This document shows positions 39,120-47,701 of a stretch of DNA of 62,103 nt, piece after piece (positions within the stretch are counted from its first letter, which is position 1; every line of letters begins with the position of its first letter). The notes under the pieces are model-generated. The model was not told where the DNA came from and did no database searches. It was given only the letters and a program-made list of their open reading frames with translations. Location: NCBI RefSeq assembly GCF_017979475.1, contig NZ_JAERIT010000009.1, forward strand, positions 1 through 62,103, written 5' to 3'. The DNA comes from Helicobacter pullorum NCTC 12824. Lineage in GTDB: Bacteria; Campylobacterota; Campylobacteria; Campylobacterales; Helicobacteraceae. A program made the position numbers and the translations under genes.

Positions 39120-39773
39120 TCACAAAAGCTCTATCATTCCTCTTTTTAATGCGACTTTATTTTGTTTTGCCAAATCTTTTAGCACTCTTGAAACTGCCTC
39201 TCTAGCACTCCCAAGTGCATTTGCAATCTCTTCGTGCGTAATATAAAGAATCTTTTTGTTGCATTGATTAGCCAAAGCTATTTCTTGAAGAAACTTCAAG
39301 ATTCTATCTGCCAAAGGCTCAAAAGCCAAAGAAGTCAGAGAATCAACCACCTTGCTTAATCTTTGTGAAACCAAATCCAAATGAAACTGCTTTGCTTTTG
39401 GATACTTTGTGCTTAATTGATTGAAAATTTTGCTTGGCAAAATAAAAACATTTGAAGTTTCTACAAATTCCAAATTCACTTCAAAACTAATATTTTTTAG
39501 CATACAAGAAGCCGAAAGAATGCAATAATCTCCCCCATGCAACACAAAAAGATTAATCTCTTTTAGACAAGGCGAGATAATATAAGCCCTAAGCGTTCCA
39601 TATTCAATCAAAACCAATCCCCTGCACTCATCTTGTGTGCTAAAGATTTTTTGCCCTTTTGCAAAATTTTTGGTATATATGCTTTGTGAATAAAACTCAA
39701 TATCCTCTTTAGAAACTCCCCATTGTTCCATTAATTCTATTATTTTTTGATACAATTTTGCCCTTTCTATCAA
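39120..39773 (-). CDS. Crp/Fnr family transcriptional regulator
   Basis: 217 residues. N-terminal cyclic-nucleotide-type beta barrel (FAKGQKIFSTQDECRGLVLIEYGTLRAYIIS, residues 33-65) and C-terminal HTH_Crp (ILYITHEEIANALGSAREAVSRVLKDLAKQNKVAL, 174-208). A Cys pair CILSASC in the effector domain is common in the Fnr-type branch and may sense redox state, but the four-Cys FNR set is not seen. Divergent from a quinone reductase gene, a likely target. First chromosomal gene right of the prophage. Confidence 0.88.
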   Translation of the reverse strand: MIERAKLYQKIIELMEQWGVSKEDIEFYSQSIYTKNFAKGQKIFSTQDECRGLVLIEYGTLRAYIISPCLKEINLFVLHGGDYCILSASCMLKNISFEVNLEFVETSNVFILPSKIFNQLSTKYPKAKQFHLDLVSQRLSKVVDSLTSLAFEPLADRILKFLQEIALANQCNKKILYITHEEIANALGSAREAVSRVLKDLAKQNKVALKRGMIELL

Positions 39774-39903
39774 ACCTTAAATATATAATTTTACTAAATT
39801 CCCCTTACAACTTGCATAAAAATAACAAACTCTAAAAAGAAATTAAGCCAAAAATCAAAAAAGTAATACTATGATAAAACATTACAAACTAAAGGAATTT
39901 ATT

Positions 39904-40398
39904 ATGAAAACACTAATACTTTTTGCCCACACATTTTGGGAAAACTCCAAAGTCAATAAGGCGTTACTAGAATCACTTAAAGATTCTAATCACATCAAAA
40001 TCCACAATCTTACCACCACTTATCCTGATGGCAAGATTGACGCAGAAGCCGAAAAGGCACTACTCAAAGAGGCGGATACGATTATCTTTCAATTTCCACT
40101 TTTTTGGTTTAGCACTCCAAGCCTTTTAAAGGAATGGCAAGATAGAGTGATGACGGGGATTTTGTATGGGAATGAACCCAAGTTGCTAAATGGCAAAAAA
40201 TTTGGCATTATCACCACACTAGGCGGAGCAGAATCTAGCTATGATGGACACCATGGTGCAACAATCAAAGAGATTCTACTCCCAATTTACCATAGCTTCA
40301 AATATTTAGGATTACAAGAAAAAGAACCTTTTTGTATCTTTAGTGCCAATGCTGCTAACTTGCCATTGCAAGAATACAAGAAATACCTTGATTCATAA
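39904..40398 (+). CDS. NAD(P)H:quinone oxidoreductase, flavodoxin-like
   Basis: I use the ATG at 39904 (aaagga upstream); an upstream ATG at 39871 adds a non-conserved leader. 164 residues of the Flavodoxin_2 family: MKTLILFAHTFWENSKVNKALL (FMN/FAD loop), DTIIFQFPLFWFSTPSLLKEWQDRV, and GKKFGIITTLGG. Such enzymes reduce quinones by two electrons and protect against redox stress. The final part is shorter than in MdaB-type proteins. Divergent Crp/Fnr regulator suggests regulation by redox state. Confidence 0.8.
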   Translation: MKTLILFAHTFWENSKVNKALLESLKDSNHIKIHNLTTTYPDGKIDAEAEKALLKEADTIIFQFPLFWFSTPSLLKEWQDRVMTGILYGNEPKLLNGKKFGIITTLGGAESSYDGHHGATIKEILLPIYHSFKYLGLQEKEPFCIFSANAANLPLQEYKKYLDS

Positions 40399-40456
40399 AT
40401 TTAATCCCCTTTTTAAGGGGGCAAATCCAAACTTATCGCTTTTTTTGATTTTCCTC

Positions 40457-40487
40457 TTGACTTAGACTAACTCTCATCTTTTATAAT
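40457..40487 (+). promoter_or_regulatory. promoter upstream of the secreted cupin gene
   Basis: TTGACT (40457-40462), 19-base spacer, TATAAT (40482-40487), about 160 bases before the cupin start, leaving a long leader. Just after the reductase gene a hairpin cccctt-ttt-aagggg (40406-40420) may end that transcript. Confidence 0.45.
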
Positions 40488-40649
40488 TGTATTTGTGATT
40501 TAACATTTCACAAAATTGCTATTTTCAAATTTGCACCCAAGCAATTTGCGCTAAATTGATTTGCTGCAAAATAAGAGACTTCAAGCCTCAAACACGACTA
40601 CAAAGGCAATTTAGAAATTTAAATCCCAAAATTACTTTAGGAGACAACA

Positions 40650-41126
40650 TTGAAAAAAATACTCATTTTAACTTTATTTTTAGGGGGTATGCTTATGGCA
40701 GCAGATACACAAACGATCACAAGAAATGGCGAATTAGGGAGCTTCAAGGGAGATTCTAAAATCTTTAGTGGCGAAGTCAAAGTTTCTATGCTGTTTAAAT
40801 CAACATCTTGGAGAGAATTTGGCGGAGGTTTAGTGGAATTTAGCAAAAACGCTAGGAGTGCGTGGCATACACACCCAGCAGGACAAACACTCATTGTTAC
40901 AGATGGCGAGATTCTTACCAAAATCCCGGGGCAAGCAGCAACCATTGCAAAAAAAGGTGATGTGATTTCTTGCCCACCAAATATTCGACATTTTCATGGA
41001 GCAACTGATACAAGCCATGGAAGCCACATAGCCCTCACACAAGAGAAAAATGGACAAAATGTGAATTGGGAAGAGTTGGTAAGTGATGAAGAATATGCTA
41101 AAGCACTCAAAGAAGCAAAAAAATAA
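40650..41126 (+). CDS. secreted single-domain cupin protein
   Basis: 158 residues, TTG start with taggaga upstream. Signal peptide MKKILILTLFLGGMLMA, cleavage before ADTQT. Cupin motifs: SAWHTHPAGQTLIVTDGE and GDVISCPPNIRHFHGA, giving three to four His metal ligands; related to periplasmic cupins linked to carboxymuconolactone-decarboxylase-type proteins. Ligand unknown. Followed by a broken gene with a twin-arginine-like motif. Confidence 0.8.
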   Translation: MKKILILTLFLGGMLMAADTQTITRNGELGSFKGDSKIFSGEVKVSMLFKSTSWREFGGGLVEFSKNARSAWHTHPAGQTLIVTDGEILTKIPGQAATIAKKGDVISCPPNIRHFHGATDTSHGSHIALTQEKNGQNVNWEELVSDEEYAKALKEAKK

Positions 41127-41146
41127 CACAAAAAGGAATCCAAAAT

Positions 41147-41320
41147 ATACAAAGAAGAGAAGCGCTAAAAACAAGTGCAAAAGTGCTAGGTGTGGCATTA
41201 GCCCTTAATATGCTGGGGGGGGGGATGAAAAGGATTTCCCCTCAAAATAGTTACAAACTAAGTAGAATTAATCCATTTGTCTTCTTAAAAATGCAGGGAC
41301 ATCCAAATATTCTTCATTAG
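41147..41320 (+). pseudogene. remnant of a Tat-signal protein gene with poly-G tract
   Basis: The frame reads ata-QRREALKTSAKVLGVALALNMLGGG, a twin-arginine-type leader (RRE-x-L-K plus hydrophobic stretch). The expected ATG is ATA (41147), 8 bases after aaagga. A 10-G tract (41215-41224) follows, then MKRISPQNSYK and run-on into the antisense of ftsZ. So only the signal part of a longer exported protein seems left. Alternatively a nonstandard start or base error hides a short real gene. Confidence 0.5.
41215..41224. repeat. 10-G homopolymer tract in Tat-leader remnant
   Basis: Ten G within the remnant; length change would switch the downstream frame between run-on and an early stop (41248-41250). 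Confidence 0.85.
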
Positions 41321-42428
41321 TAAAATCATCACCACTTATCTTTTTCTTTGCACTAAGTAAAGTATTTTGCTGATTGATTCTTTGACTCATATCTTTTGGA
41401 TTAACCAACTTCAAAGTCGAATTATCATTAGATTCTGCAGAATGAGTTTGAGAAATTTCCTTTTCAAAACCTGTCGCAACAATAGTAATTCTTACTTTAT
41501 CTCTTTCCAAAGTCGCATCTGTAGTAGTTCCAAAAATCACTTCCGCATCCGAATCAGTGCTATCATAAACAACATCCATTGCATTAGAAATTTCCGCCAT
41601 TGGATAATCTGGATTAAGATAGAAATGCACCAACACACCTTTTGCCCCACTAATAGACATATTATCAAACAAAGGCGATTCAATAGCAATCTTGATAGCT
41701 TCTTTGGCAGCATCTGTCCCTGCGGCTTCTCCAATCCCCATTAATGCTAGTCCTTTGTAGCTCATCACGGTTTGCACATCCGCAAAATCCACATTAATAT
41801 CCCCTGCACTATGAGAAAGAATCACTCCACTCATACCATTTACTGCACGCACCAAAACATCATCAACAATTCTAAAGCTATCTTTTAATCCTAAATTTTT
41901 ATCGATGATAGACAACAATTTATCATTTGGAATAACAACAATCGAATCACTCTCCGCTTTGAGCTTTCTATAACCTTCTTCTGCCAATTCTGTTCTTTTT
42001 CTACCTTCCCATCTAAAAGGCTTTGTTACAATACAAACCGTAAGCGCTCCTACTTCTTTAGCGGCTTTTGCAACTACTGGAGCTGCACCTGTGCCTGTAC
42101 CTCCACCAAGTCCAGCTGAAATAAAAACAATATCTGTCCCTTCTAAAAACTTTTTCAAATCCTCATAACTCTCTAATGCCGCATCCTCCCCTACTTGAGG
42201 CTTCATACCTGCACCCAAACCTTTGGTAAGCTTTTCGCCAAGCTGTATTCTAACTGGTGCTAAAGATGTGCTAATAGCTTGTGCATCTGTATTTGCCACT
42301 GCAAGTTCAATCCCTTCATAAGTCCCAGTACTAATAAGATGACCAATCATATTGCTTCCGCCACCACCAACACCAATTACTTTGATATTTGCACCAAAAT
42401 TTTGTTTCACTTCCTGAATATCAAACAT
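41268..42428 (-). CDS. ftsZ: cell division protein FtsZ
   Basis: 386 residues, tubulin-like GTPase that forms the Z ring. GTP-binding IGVGGGGSNMI, tubulin signature GGGTGTGAAPVVA, T7 loop NVDFADVQTVM, conserved C-terminal tail EEYLDVPAFLRRQMD that binds FtsA. Follows ftsA by 21 bases in the same direction. Confidence 0.98.
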   Translation of the reverse strand: MFDIQEVKQNFGANIKVIGVGGGGSNMIGHLISTGTYEGIELAVANTDAQAISTSLAPVRIQLGEKLTKGLGAGMKPQVGEDAALESYEDLKKFLEGTDIVFISAGLGGGTGTGAAPVVAKAAKEVGALTVCIVTKPFRWEGRKRTELAEEGYRKLKAESDSIVVIPNDKLLSIIDKNLGLKDSFRIVDDVLVRAVNGMSGVILSHSAGDINVDFADVQTVMSYKGLALMGIGEAAGTDAAKEAIKIAIESPLFDNMSISGAKGVLVHFYLNPDYPMAEISNAMDVVYDSTDSDAEVIFGTTTDATLERDKVRITIVATGFEKEISQTHSAESNDNSTLKLVNPKDMSQRINQQNTLLSAKKKISGDDFTNEEYLDVPAFLRRQMD

Positions 42429-42449
42429 CTTTCTCTGCTCCTTTTTAAA

Positions 42450-43883
42450 TTAAAACATTTGGGTTAATTTCTGCCAAATTTGAACAAAAACATTATTACT
42501 GCGTGGAGTAATTTTTTTAATCTCTGTAATACCGGATAAATCCTGTTTTATATCCGCTGCACTCTTAGGAATACTATTGACTGGATTAATATTTGTAGCA
42601 GTCTTATCTTGAAGAGGATTCATTAGATGAATATTTCTATGGAATTGTGCAGTATCATCTTCTAATTTCTCATTACGATAACGAATTCGTTTTTCAGAAT
42701 CAATTTCATAATTTGTATATTTCCCCGAAGCATACAAAATCAATCCAATTGCCGTAGAACATTCTGGACCTTTAAGATCGGTAAATAATCCATCAATTTC
42801 TACCGGTTTTGCAATACGAACTGGCGCAGAAAATAACGCCGAAGCAAGCTCCCTAAGCCCCTCTAATTGCACCATTCCACCAGTCAAAACAACACCACTG
42901 CCTAACTGCTCTTTGAGATTGCTTTTCTCTAAAGATTTTTCCAATATCATCAAAGTTTCTTCAACACGGGCATAAACGACATTATGCACAACTGATAAAG
43001 AAACTTGATGTTTAGAATTGTCATCGCCACCAATACTCGGTATTTCTATAAGATTTTCAGAATCTTCTTTGGTTTTCAACAAACCACCATATTGAATTTT
43101 AACTTGTTCGGCAATAGATTGTGGCGTATGGAGTGCCATAGCCAAATCATTGGTAATATGATTAGACCCAACACCCAAAAAGTCATTGTAACGCAAAGAA
43201 TTACCCACATGAATCATAAGCTCACAAGTGCTTCCTCCCATATCTATACACGCTACACCTAGATTCTTTTCATCTTCACTTAAAACAGCAATAGAAGAGG
43301 CATAAGAAGCAAGCACGATATTTTGAATCTCTATTCCTGCGGATTTAATCGCCTTTTTAAGATTCCCCAAACTAGATTTTTGTGCAGTGATAATCCGCAC
43401 AGAAACCTCCAAACGACTTCCTGTCATTCCCATTGGATCATCAATAAAATCTTGATCATCTAACTTAAAATTGTATGGCAAAATATGTATTACTTCATAT
43501 TCATTAGGAATAGTAGCATTATACAAAGCTGTTTGAATCGCTCGATTAATCTCTTTAATCCCAATTTCATTATTTGGAATATTTACCACTCCAGAATTAT
43601 CAGTGCTTTTTGTATATGCTCCAGAAATAGAAATAATCGCCTTATTATTGTTGGTTCCAGCAACCCTTCTTGCGTCATTAACTGCTTCTTTGATTGCCCT
43701 ACTTGCCTGTTCAATATTAGTAATTGTCCCCTTTTTCAAACCTTGAGACTTATGAAAACCAGTCCCAATGATATGAGGAATCCCATCTTTACAATTTGCA
43801 ATAACAGCACAAATTTTTGTTGAACCAATGTCGATTCCTAATATGGTTTGCTCCAATTCCTTTCCTTTATAGCTCGTTTCCAT
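42450..43883 (-). CDS. ftsA: cell division protein FtsA
   Basis: 477 residues, actin-like ATPase: ILGIDIGSTKICAVIA (phosphate 1), GVACIDMGGSTCELMIH (phosphate 2), VLTGGMVQLEGL (adenosine). The C-terminal helix VFVQIWQKLTQMF is the amphipathic membrane anchor that ties FtsZ to the membrane. Located 8 bases after the foldase gene and before ftsZ. Confidence 0.97.
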   Translation of the reverse strand: METSYKGKELEQTILGIDIGSTKICAVIANCKDGIPHIIGTGFHKSQGLKKGTITNIEQASRAIKEAVNDARRVAGTNNNKAIISISGAYTKSTDNSGVVNIPNNEIGIKEINRAIQTALYNATIPNEYEVIHILPYNFKLDDQDFIDDPMGMTGSRLEVSVRIITAQKSSLGNLKKAIKSAGIEIQNIVLASYASSIAVLSEDEKNLGVACIDMGGSTCELMIHVGNSLRYNDFLGVGSNHITNDLAMALHTPQSIAEQVKIQYGGLLKTKEDSENLIEIPSIGGDDNSKHQVSLSVVHNVVYARVEETLMILEKSLEKSNLKEQLGSGVVLTGGMVQLEGLRELASALFSAPVRIAKPVEIDGLFTDLKGPECSTAIGLILYASGKYTNYEIDSEKRIRYRNEKLEDDTAQFHRNIHLMNPLQDKTATNINPVNSIPKSAADIKQDLSGITEIKKITPRSNNVFVQIWQKLTQMF

Positions 43884-43891
43884 TCTTTTCC

Positions 43892-45361
43892 TTAGATTTT
43901 TCTAACAACTTTATAAGTTTTTGATAAATAATTTAAAAACTCTATTTCTACCAACCTTGATTTAATTTGAGTGCCATTTTGTGTTAAAAAATCTAAATTT
44001 TCTTTAATTATAGCAGAATTTTTTACTCTTTGGTCAAAGATTTGGTATAAAATTGCTTTATTTTCCAACAAAATATAACCTTTTTCTTCCTTTTTTGTTG
44101 TGAGTATGCGTATAAAATCACTTGCTTCTTCTTTTGTTAGTTCTGCTAATTCTACCTCACTTCCATACCCTATATAGCCAACATTCACGCCTTTAAATGC
44201 TCCAAGTTGCTTAGTGGCTTTTTCTTCTAATAATCTTATCTGTTCTGCATTCACATAATCTTCTTTTGCATTTGCCTTTGCTACCTCATAAGTTTGCGGC
44301 TGACTTGGAATAATCTTAACCACCTTAGCAGTAATATATCCCTCTTTGCCTTTATTATTTACTCTAATAGGCTTCAAAGTTTCTTGCTCTTTTGCTTGAC
44401 TTAAAAGGTTAATAAAATCCGCTCCATATTCATCGCTTCCCTCATAAATAGTAGAATCTTTAGCCTCTTGATTCTCCCCTTTGCGTAGAGAAATATATTC
44501 TTTAAGCGCCTCCTTTTGTGCTTGTGAATCTCTAAATTTTTCAATTACTTTATCTTTGGCTTGTGCAAATGGGATAATTTGACCATTAGAATCTAAAAAT
44601 TGATTTTTGAAATCCTTATAATACTGCTCCAAAGCATTTTCCTCTACTGCAATAGAATCCAAAGGTATAAAAATGCTAGAAATCTCATATCCTCTTTGTG
44701 TTTGATAAATATCTTTATTATTTTCCCAATATTTTTTAATTTCTTCTTCTTTTGGGGTAAAAACAATGTCTTTTTTATTGATAACTTCAATATGCACCAA
44801 ATCTTCCATCGAGTATGCAGCACCCAAAGCCTCAATTTCAAGAGGAGTAAGAGGTATATTCAAAAGTGCATCTAATTTTTGAAGCAGCAAACCTTCCTCA
44901 ATGCCTTCTTCAAAATCTTTTGGCTTTAGTTGGTTGTCCTTTAAGGTTTGTTTATAGATTTGTTCATCAAATTGTCCCTTATTTTGAAAACCCTCAATAG
45001 AAGTGATTTCTTGAATAATCTCTTCTTTGCTTACACGCAATCCCAAATCATAGGCATAATTGAGCATTAATGCTTTCACAATCAAATTATTAATTGCTTG
45101 CTCTTCAATCCCCATTTTTTTAGCTTGCTCATCATCTAGTGTCCCTCCAACTAGCTGATTGTAAATATTATACAAGCGCGCATATTCGCGTTGCATTTTA
45201 TCAATAGAAACTTTAATATCCCCGACAACTGCTACTGCATTGCTTGTAGAAGAAAAACTATAACTTCCCCAACCCACAAATCCTGCACCAATAAAAGCAA
45301 TTGTGCTTATCCAAATTATAACCATTAGGTATTTTTTATGTTTTTGCATAAAGCCTATCAT
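43892..45361 (-). CDS. PpiD/SurA-like membrane-anchored foldase
   Basis: 489 residues: one N-terminal transmembrane helix (residues 12-33) and a SurA_N-type chaperone domain (VAVVGDIKVSIDKMQREYARLYN ... LNIPLTPLEIEALG). The parvulin region is not obvious (a weak PpiC-like segment may lie at 250-370). It helps fold exported proteins in the periplasm. In H. pylori the homologous gene precedes ftsA in the same order. Confidence 0.8.
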   Translation of the reverse strand: MIGFMQKHKKYLMVIIWISTIAFIGAGFVGWGSYSFSSTSNAVAVVGDIKVSIDKMQREYARLYNIYNQLVGGTLDDEQAKKMGIEEQAINNLIVKALMLNYAYDLGLRVSKEEIIQEITSIEGFQNKGQFDEQIYKQTLKDNQLKPKDFEEGIEEGLLLQKLDALLNIPLTPLEIEALGAAYSMEDLVHIEVINKKDIVFTPKEEEIKKYWENNKDIYQTQRGYEISSIFIPLDSIAVEENALEQYYKDFKNQFLDSNGQIIPFAQAKDKVIEKFRDSQAQKEALKEYISLRKGENQEAKDSTIYEGSDEYGADFINLLSQAKEQETLKPIRVNNKGKEGYITAKVVKIIPSQPQTYEVAKANAKEDYVNAEQIRLLEEKATKQLGAFKGVNVGYIGYGSEVELAELTKEEASDFIRILTTKKEEKGYILLENKAILYQIFDQRVKNSAIIKENLDFLTQNGTQIKSRLVEIEFLNYLSKTYKVVRKI

Positions 45362-45439
45362 AAGAACCCCAAACTAAAAATTGTTTTAAAATATCATTTT
45401 AACGCATAAACCTTTAAAGAATTATGTAAAAAACAAATT

Positions 45440-46558
45440 TTATCCCTTAAACAAAGAAGAAAGGATATCTAAATCATTTTTTTCATTCTCTTGATGAATA
45501 TGCTCACTATTTTGAAGATTTCCTGTGCCAATTTCCTTAAGCTCAATCTCATAACCTGTCAGCATAGAAGCCAATCGAACATTAATTCCATTCTTGCCAA
45601 TGGCTTTTGGTTTTTGCTCATTAGAAATAGTCACAATTGCCCTTTTATCTTCTACCACAACGCTAACAATCAAGGCAGGCGAAAGTGCTCGAGCAATGTA
45701 AATTTCTGGCTGCGATGAATACTCGATACAATCAATGCTTTCATTTTTTAATTCTTTAGAAACAGCATTAATACGCACACCTTTTACACCCACAGTTGCT
45801 CCCACTGGATCAATTTTGGCAGAATCTGTTTTTAGTGCTACTTTTGCCCTCTCTCCGGGTATTCTTGCACAACTTACAATCTCGACTTCCCCATCTTTAA
45901 TTTCTGGGACCTCCAACCTCAAAAGCTCCTCAAGCATTTTTGGTGTGGTTCGACTAAGCTCAATGCTAATCCCATTTTGCTTATCAATCCCAACATACTT
46001 CAAAATCGCTCCCACTACTTGACCGATTCTAAATTCCTCGCCCTTAATGCGATTTTTCTTTGGCAAAATTGCTCTAACCTCATCAATTTCCACAAAAGTA
46101 TTTCCAAGATCATCAATTCTCACTACGCTTCCGCTTACAATCTTTCCAACTTGTGCTTTATATTTATCAAATAATTGTGTCTCAATAAGGCGTTGAATCT
46201 TAAACTCTAGCTCCCTAAACAAAGCATTAACCGCACTACGATTCATATTTTCCAAACTCAATTCATAACGCAATTCATCACCTACTTTTATTTCGCTATC
46301 ATGCTTCCTTGCTTCACAAAGCGGTATAAAATGCTCTTTATCTTCTTTTGCATTATCATCATCAGCACAAACACTAATGACTTGATACAAATGTAAAGTT
46401 TTATTTTTTTTATCAATTTCTGCATCATAAGAAATATTAGGATCCAAAGTCTGCTTTGCTACTTTAATCACAGATTCTTTAACAACCTCCGCCACACTTT
46501 CAATTGGAAGTCCTTTTTCATAAGAAATTCCCTCAATAATATCTAATATCTTCTCCAA
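45440..46558 (-). CDS. nusA: transcription termination/antitermination factor NusA
   Basis: 372 residues: N-terminal RNA-polymerase-binding domain (EGISYEKGLPIESVAEVVKESV), S1 domain (VGKIVSGSVVRIDDLGNTFVEID), two KH domains (KIDPVGATVGVKGVRINAVSKEL; KPKAIGKNGINVRLASMLTGYEIEL). Shorter than the E. coli protein, lacking the acidic C-terminal repeats, as usual in this class. Confidence 0.96.
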   Translation of the reverse strand: MEKILDIIEGISYEKGLPIESVAEVVKESVIKVAKQTLDPNISYDAEIDKKNKTLHLYQVISVCADDDNAKEDKEHFIPLCEARKHDSEIKVGDELRYELSLENMNRSAVNALFRELEFKIQRLIETQLFDKYKAQVGKIVSGSVVRIDDLGNTFVEIDEVRAILPKKNRIKGEEFRIGQVVGAILKYVGIDKQNGISIELSRTTPKMLEELLRLEVPEIKDGEVEIVSCARIPGERAKVALKTDSAKIDPVGATVGVKGVRINAVSKELKNESIDCIEYSSQPEIYIARALSPALIVSVVVEDKRAIVTISNEQKPKAIGKNGINVRLASMLTGYEIELKEIGTGNLQNSEHIHQENEKNDLDILSSLFKG

Positions 46559-46671
46559 AATTTATCCTTGAAAAAATCTTGTAATAAAATGATTTTCTTT
46601 CTTGTTGTGATTCTAACTTAAAAATCCTTTATATGGGCTTTATAGATAAATATTTTTATAAACTGCAAAAA

Positions 46672-46687
46672 TGGAATCCTTTTTGCT
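46672..46687 (+). promoter_or_regulatory. sigma54 (RpoN) promoter
   Basis: TGGAATCCTTTTTGCT: GG at 46673-46674 and GC at 46685-46686, exactly 12 bases apart, the -24/-12 spacing. It lies 55 bases before the ATG of the unknown gene at 46742. In Helicobacter, RpoN drives mid-class flagellar genes. Confidence 0.6.
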
Positions 46688-46741
46688 TGAACAAAATTCT
46701 AAAACACTCAATCTAAACAATATTGAAGGAATTGTAAGCCA

Positions 46742-47332
46742 ATGTTAGTCAATCAAAATATGGGAAATTTAAGCGGAATCTTCAATGAAGCCAATCGCTT
46801 ATTGAGCGATTCAAATAATATCAATTCTATTACTAAATCACAAAAAATCCAACCCACACAACAAGAAAATGAAGAAGAAAATTACCAAAAAGAGCGTATT
46901 ACCTATGGTATGATAAGCCTAGAGCTTATGAGTGATGAACAATATATGGCTTTTGAAAGAGTAACAGCTGGAATGTCCCCTAATGAAAAAATTTCGGTTG
47001 CACAAACTCTCACTAGAGCAGGAAATTTAAGTGCAAGCGTAGAGAGGGTAGAACAAAAAGAAAAAAGTCTGCAAGAAGAATCAAATAGCTCCAAAGATTC
47101 TGAAAAGTGGTTTTTGGGAATCACACCAAAGGGTTGGGGGGAAGTTGCTCAAGAATTTCAAGAAAACCTCAATAATCTTGATGGAATCTACACAAAAAAC
47201 TACAACAAAAATCTAACCTCAAACTATAATGATATTATGCGTAAAAGCCAAGAAGCAAAAACCCAAAGAATTTTGAGAGAATTTTCCCACGCCATTCATT
47301 TAGGAAATACTCAAATTGATACCCTAACATAA
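46742..47332 (+). CDS. unknown protein, possible flagellar (RpoN-regulated) gene
   Basis: 196 residues, hydrophilic; disordered Asn/Gln-rich N-terminus (1-50), then helices (SLELMSDEQYMAFERVTAGMSPNEKISVAQTLTRAG) and an Asn-rich C-terminus. No family recognised. Shine-Dalgarno aagga 12 bases before ATG is far, alternative start not evident. The sigma54 promoter upstream suggests a role with the flagellum; divergent from nusA. Confidence 0.75.
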   Translation: MLVNQNMGNLSGIFNEANRLLSDSNNINSITKSQKIQPTQQENEEENYQKERITYGMISLELMSDEQYMAFERVTAGMSPNEKISVAQTLTRAGNLSASVERVEQKEKSLQEESNSSKDSEKWFLGITPKGWGEVAQEFQENLNNLDGIYTKNYNKNLTSNYNDIMRKSQEAKTQRILREFSHAIHLGNTQIDTLT

Positions 47333-47377
47333 AAAACAAACTAATTGCATTTTAATGATAATTTAAAATAAAAAGAG

Positions 47378-47383
47378 TATAAT
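47378..47383 (+). promoter_or_regulatory. -10 box of the tRNA pair
   Basis: agTATAATtcc, 21 bases before the first tRNA, preceded by AT-rich DNA. Confidence 0.55.
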
Positions 47384-47403
47384 TCCACTTCCTCTTTTGG
47401 TAT

Positions 47404-47481
47404 GCCAAGGTAGCTCAGCTGGTTTAGAGCGCTGGTCTCATAAGCCGGAGGTCGGGGGTTCGAGTCCCCCCTTTGGTACCA
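47404..47481 (+). tRNA. tRNA with CAU anticodon (Met, elongator type, or Ile2)
   Basis: Cloverleaf: acceptor GCCAAGG pairs with CTTTGGT with two G-U pairs; D arm gctcagctggtttagagc; anticodon stem ctggt/gccgg with loop ctCATaa; T arm gggggttcgagtccccc; encoded CCA. The first acceptor pair is G-U, so it is not an initiator. Methionine versus lysidine-modified isoleucine cannot be decided by eye. Confidence 0.95.
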
Positions 47482-47484
47482 AAT

Positions 47485-47561
47485 GCGCTCATAGCTCAGC
47501 TGGATAGAGCAACGGCCTTCTAAGCCGTAGGTCAGAGGTTCGAATCCTCTTGGGCGTACCA
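47485..47561 (+). tRNA. tRNA-Arg (UCU anticodon)
   Basis: Acceptor GCGCTCA/TGGGCGT, anticodon stem acggc/gccgt with loop ctTCTaa, T arm agaggttcgaatcctct, CCA encoded. Three bases after the previous tRNA, so both come from one transcript. Confidence 0.96.
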
Positions 47562-47656
47562 CTTTATTCAATCACACTTATCTTTATCCCAAACACAACT
47601 TGTAGCATTTTTATATTCTTTATTAATTCTATAAAAGTTTTTTTAGAATCTATTAG

Positions 47657-47662
47657 TATAAT
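47657..47662 (+). promoter_or_regulatory. -10 box of panC
   Basis: agTATAATttt, 39 bases before the panC ATG, with aagagg as ribosome site. Confidence 0.5.
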
Positions 47663-47701
47663 TTTGCCTTTATTTATTCTAAAATATCCAAAAGAGGTTC
47701 A

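Noticed and set aside
40556-40759. 67-codon plus-strand ORF before the cupin gene.
   Set aside because: Overlaps the cupin gene in another frame, no Shine-Dalgarno, no protein-like pattern.
47341-47571. Minus-strand ORF of 76 codons across the two tRNA genes (contains VRPRGFEPLTYGLEGRC and GDSNPRPPAYETSAL).
   Set aside because: This is the well-known false translation of tRNA antisense strands; both tRNAs fold perfectly.
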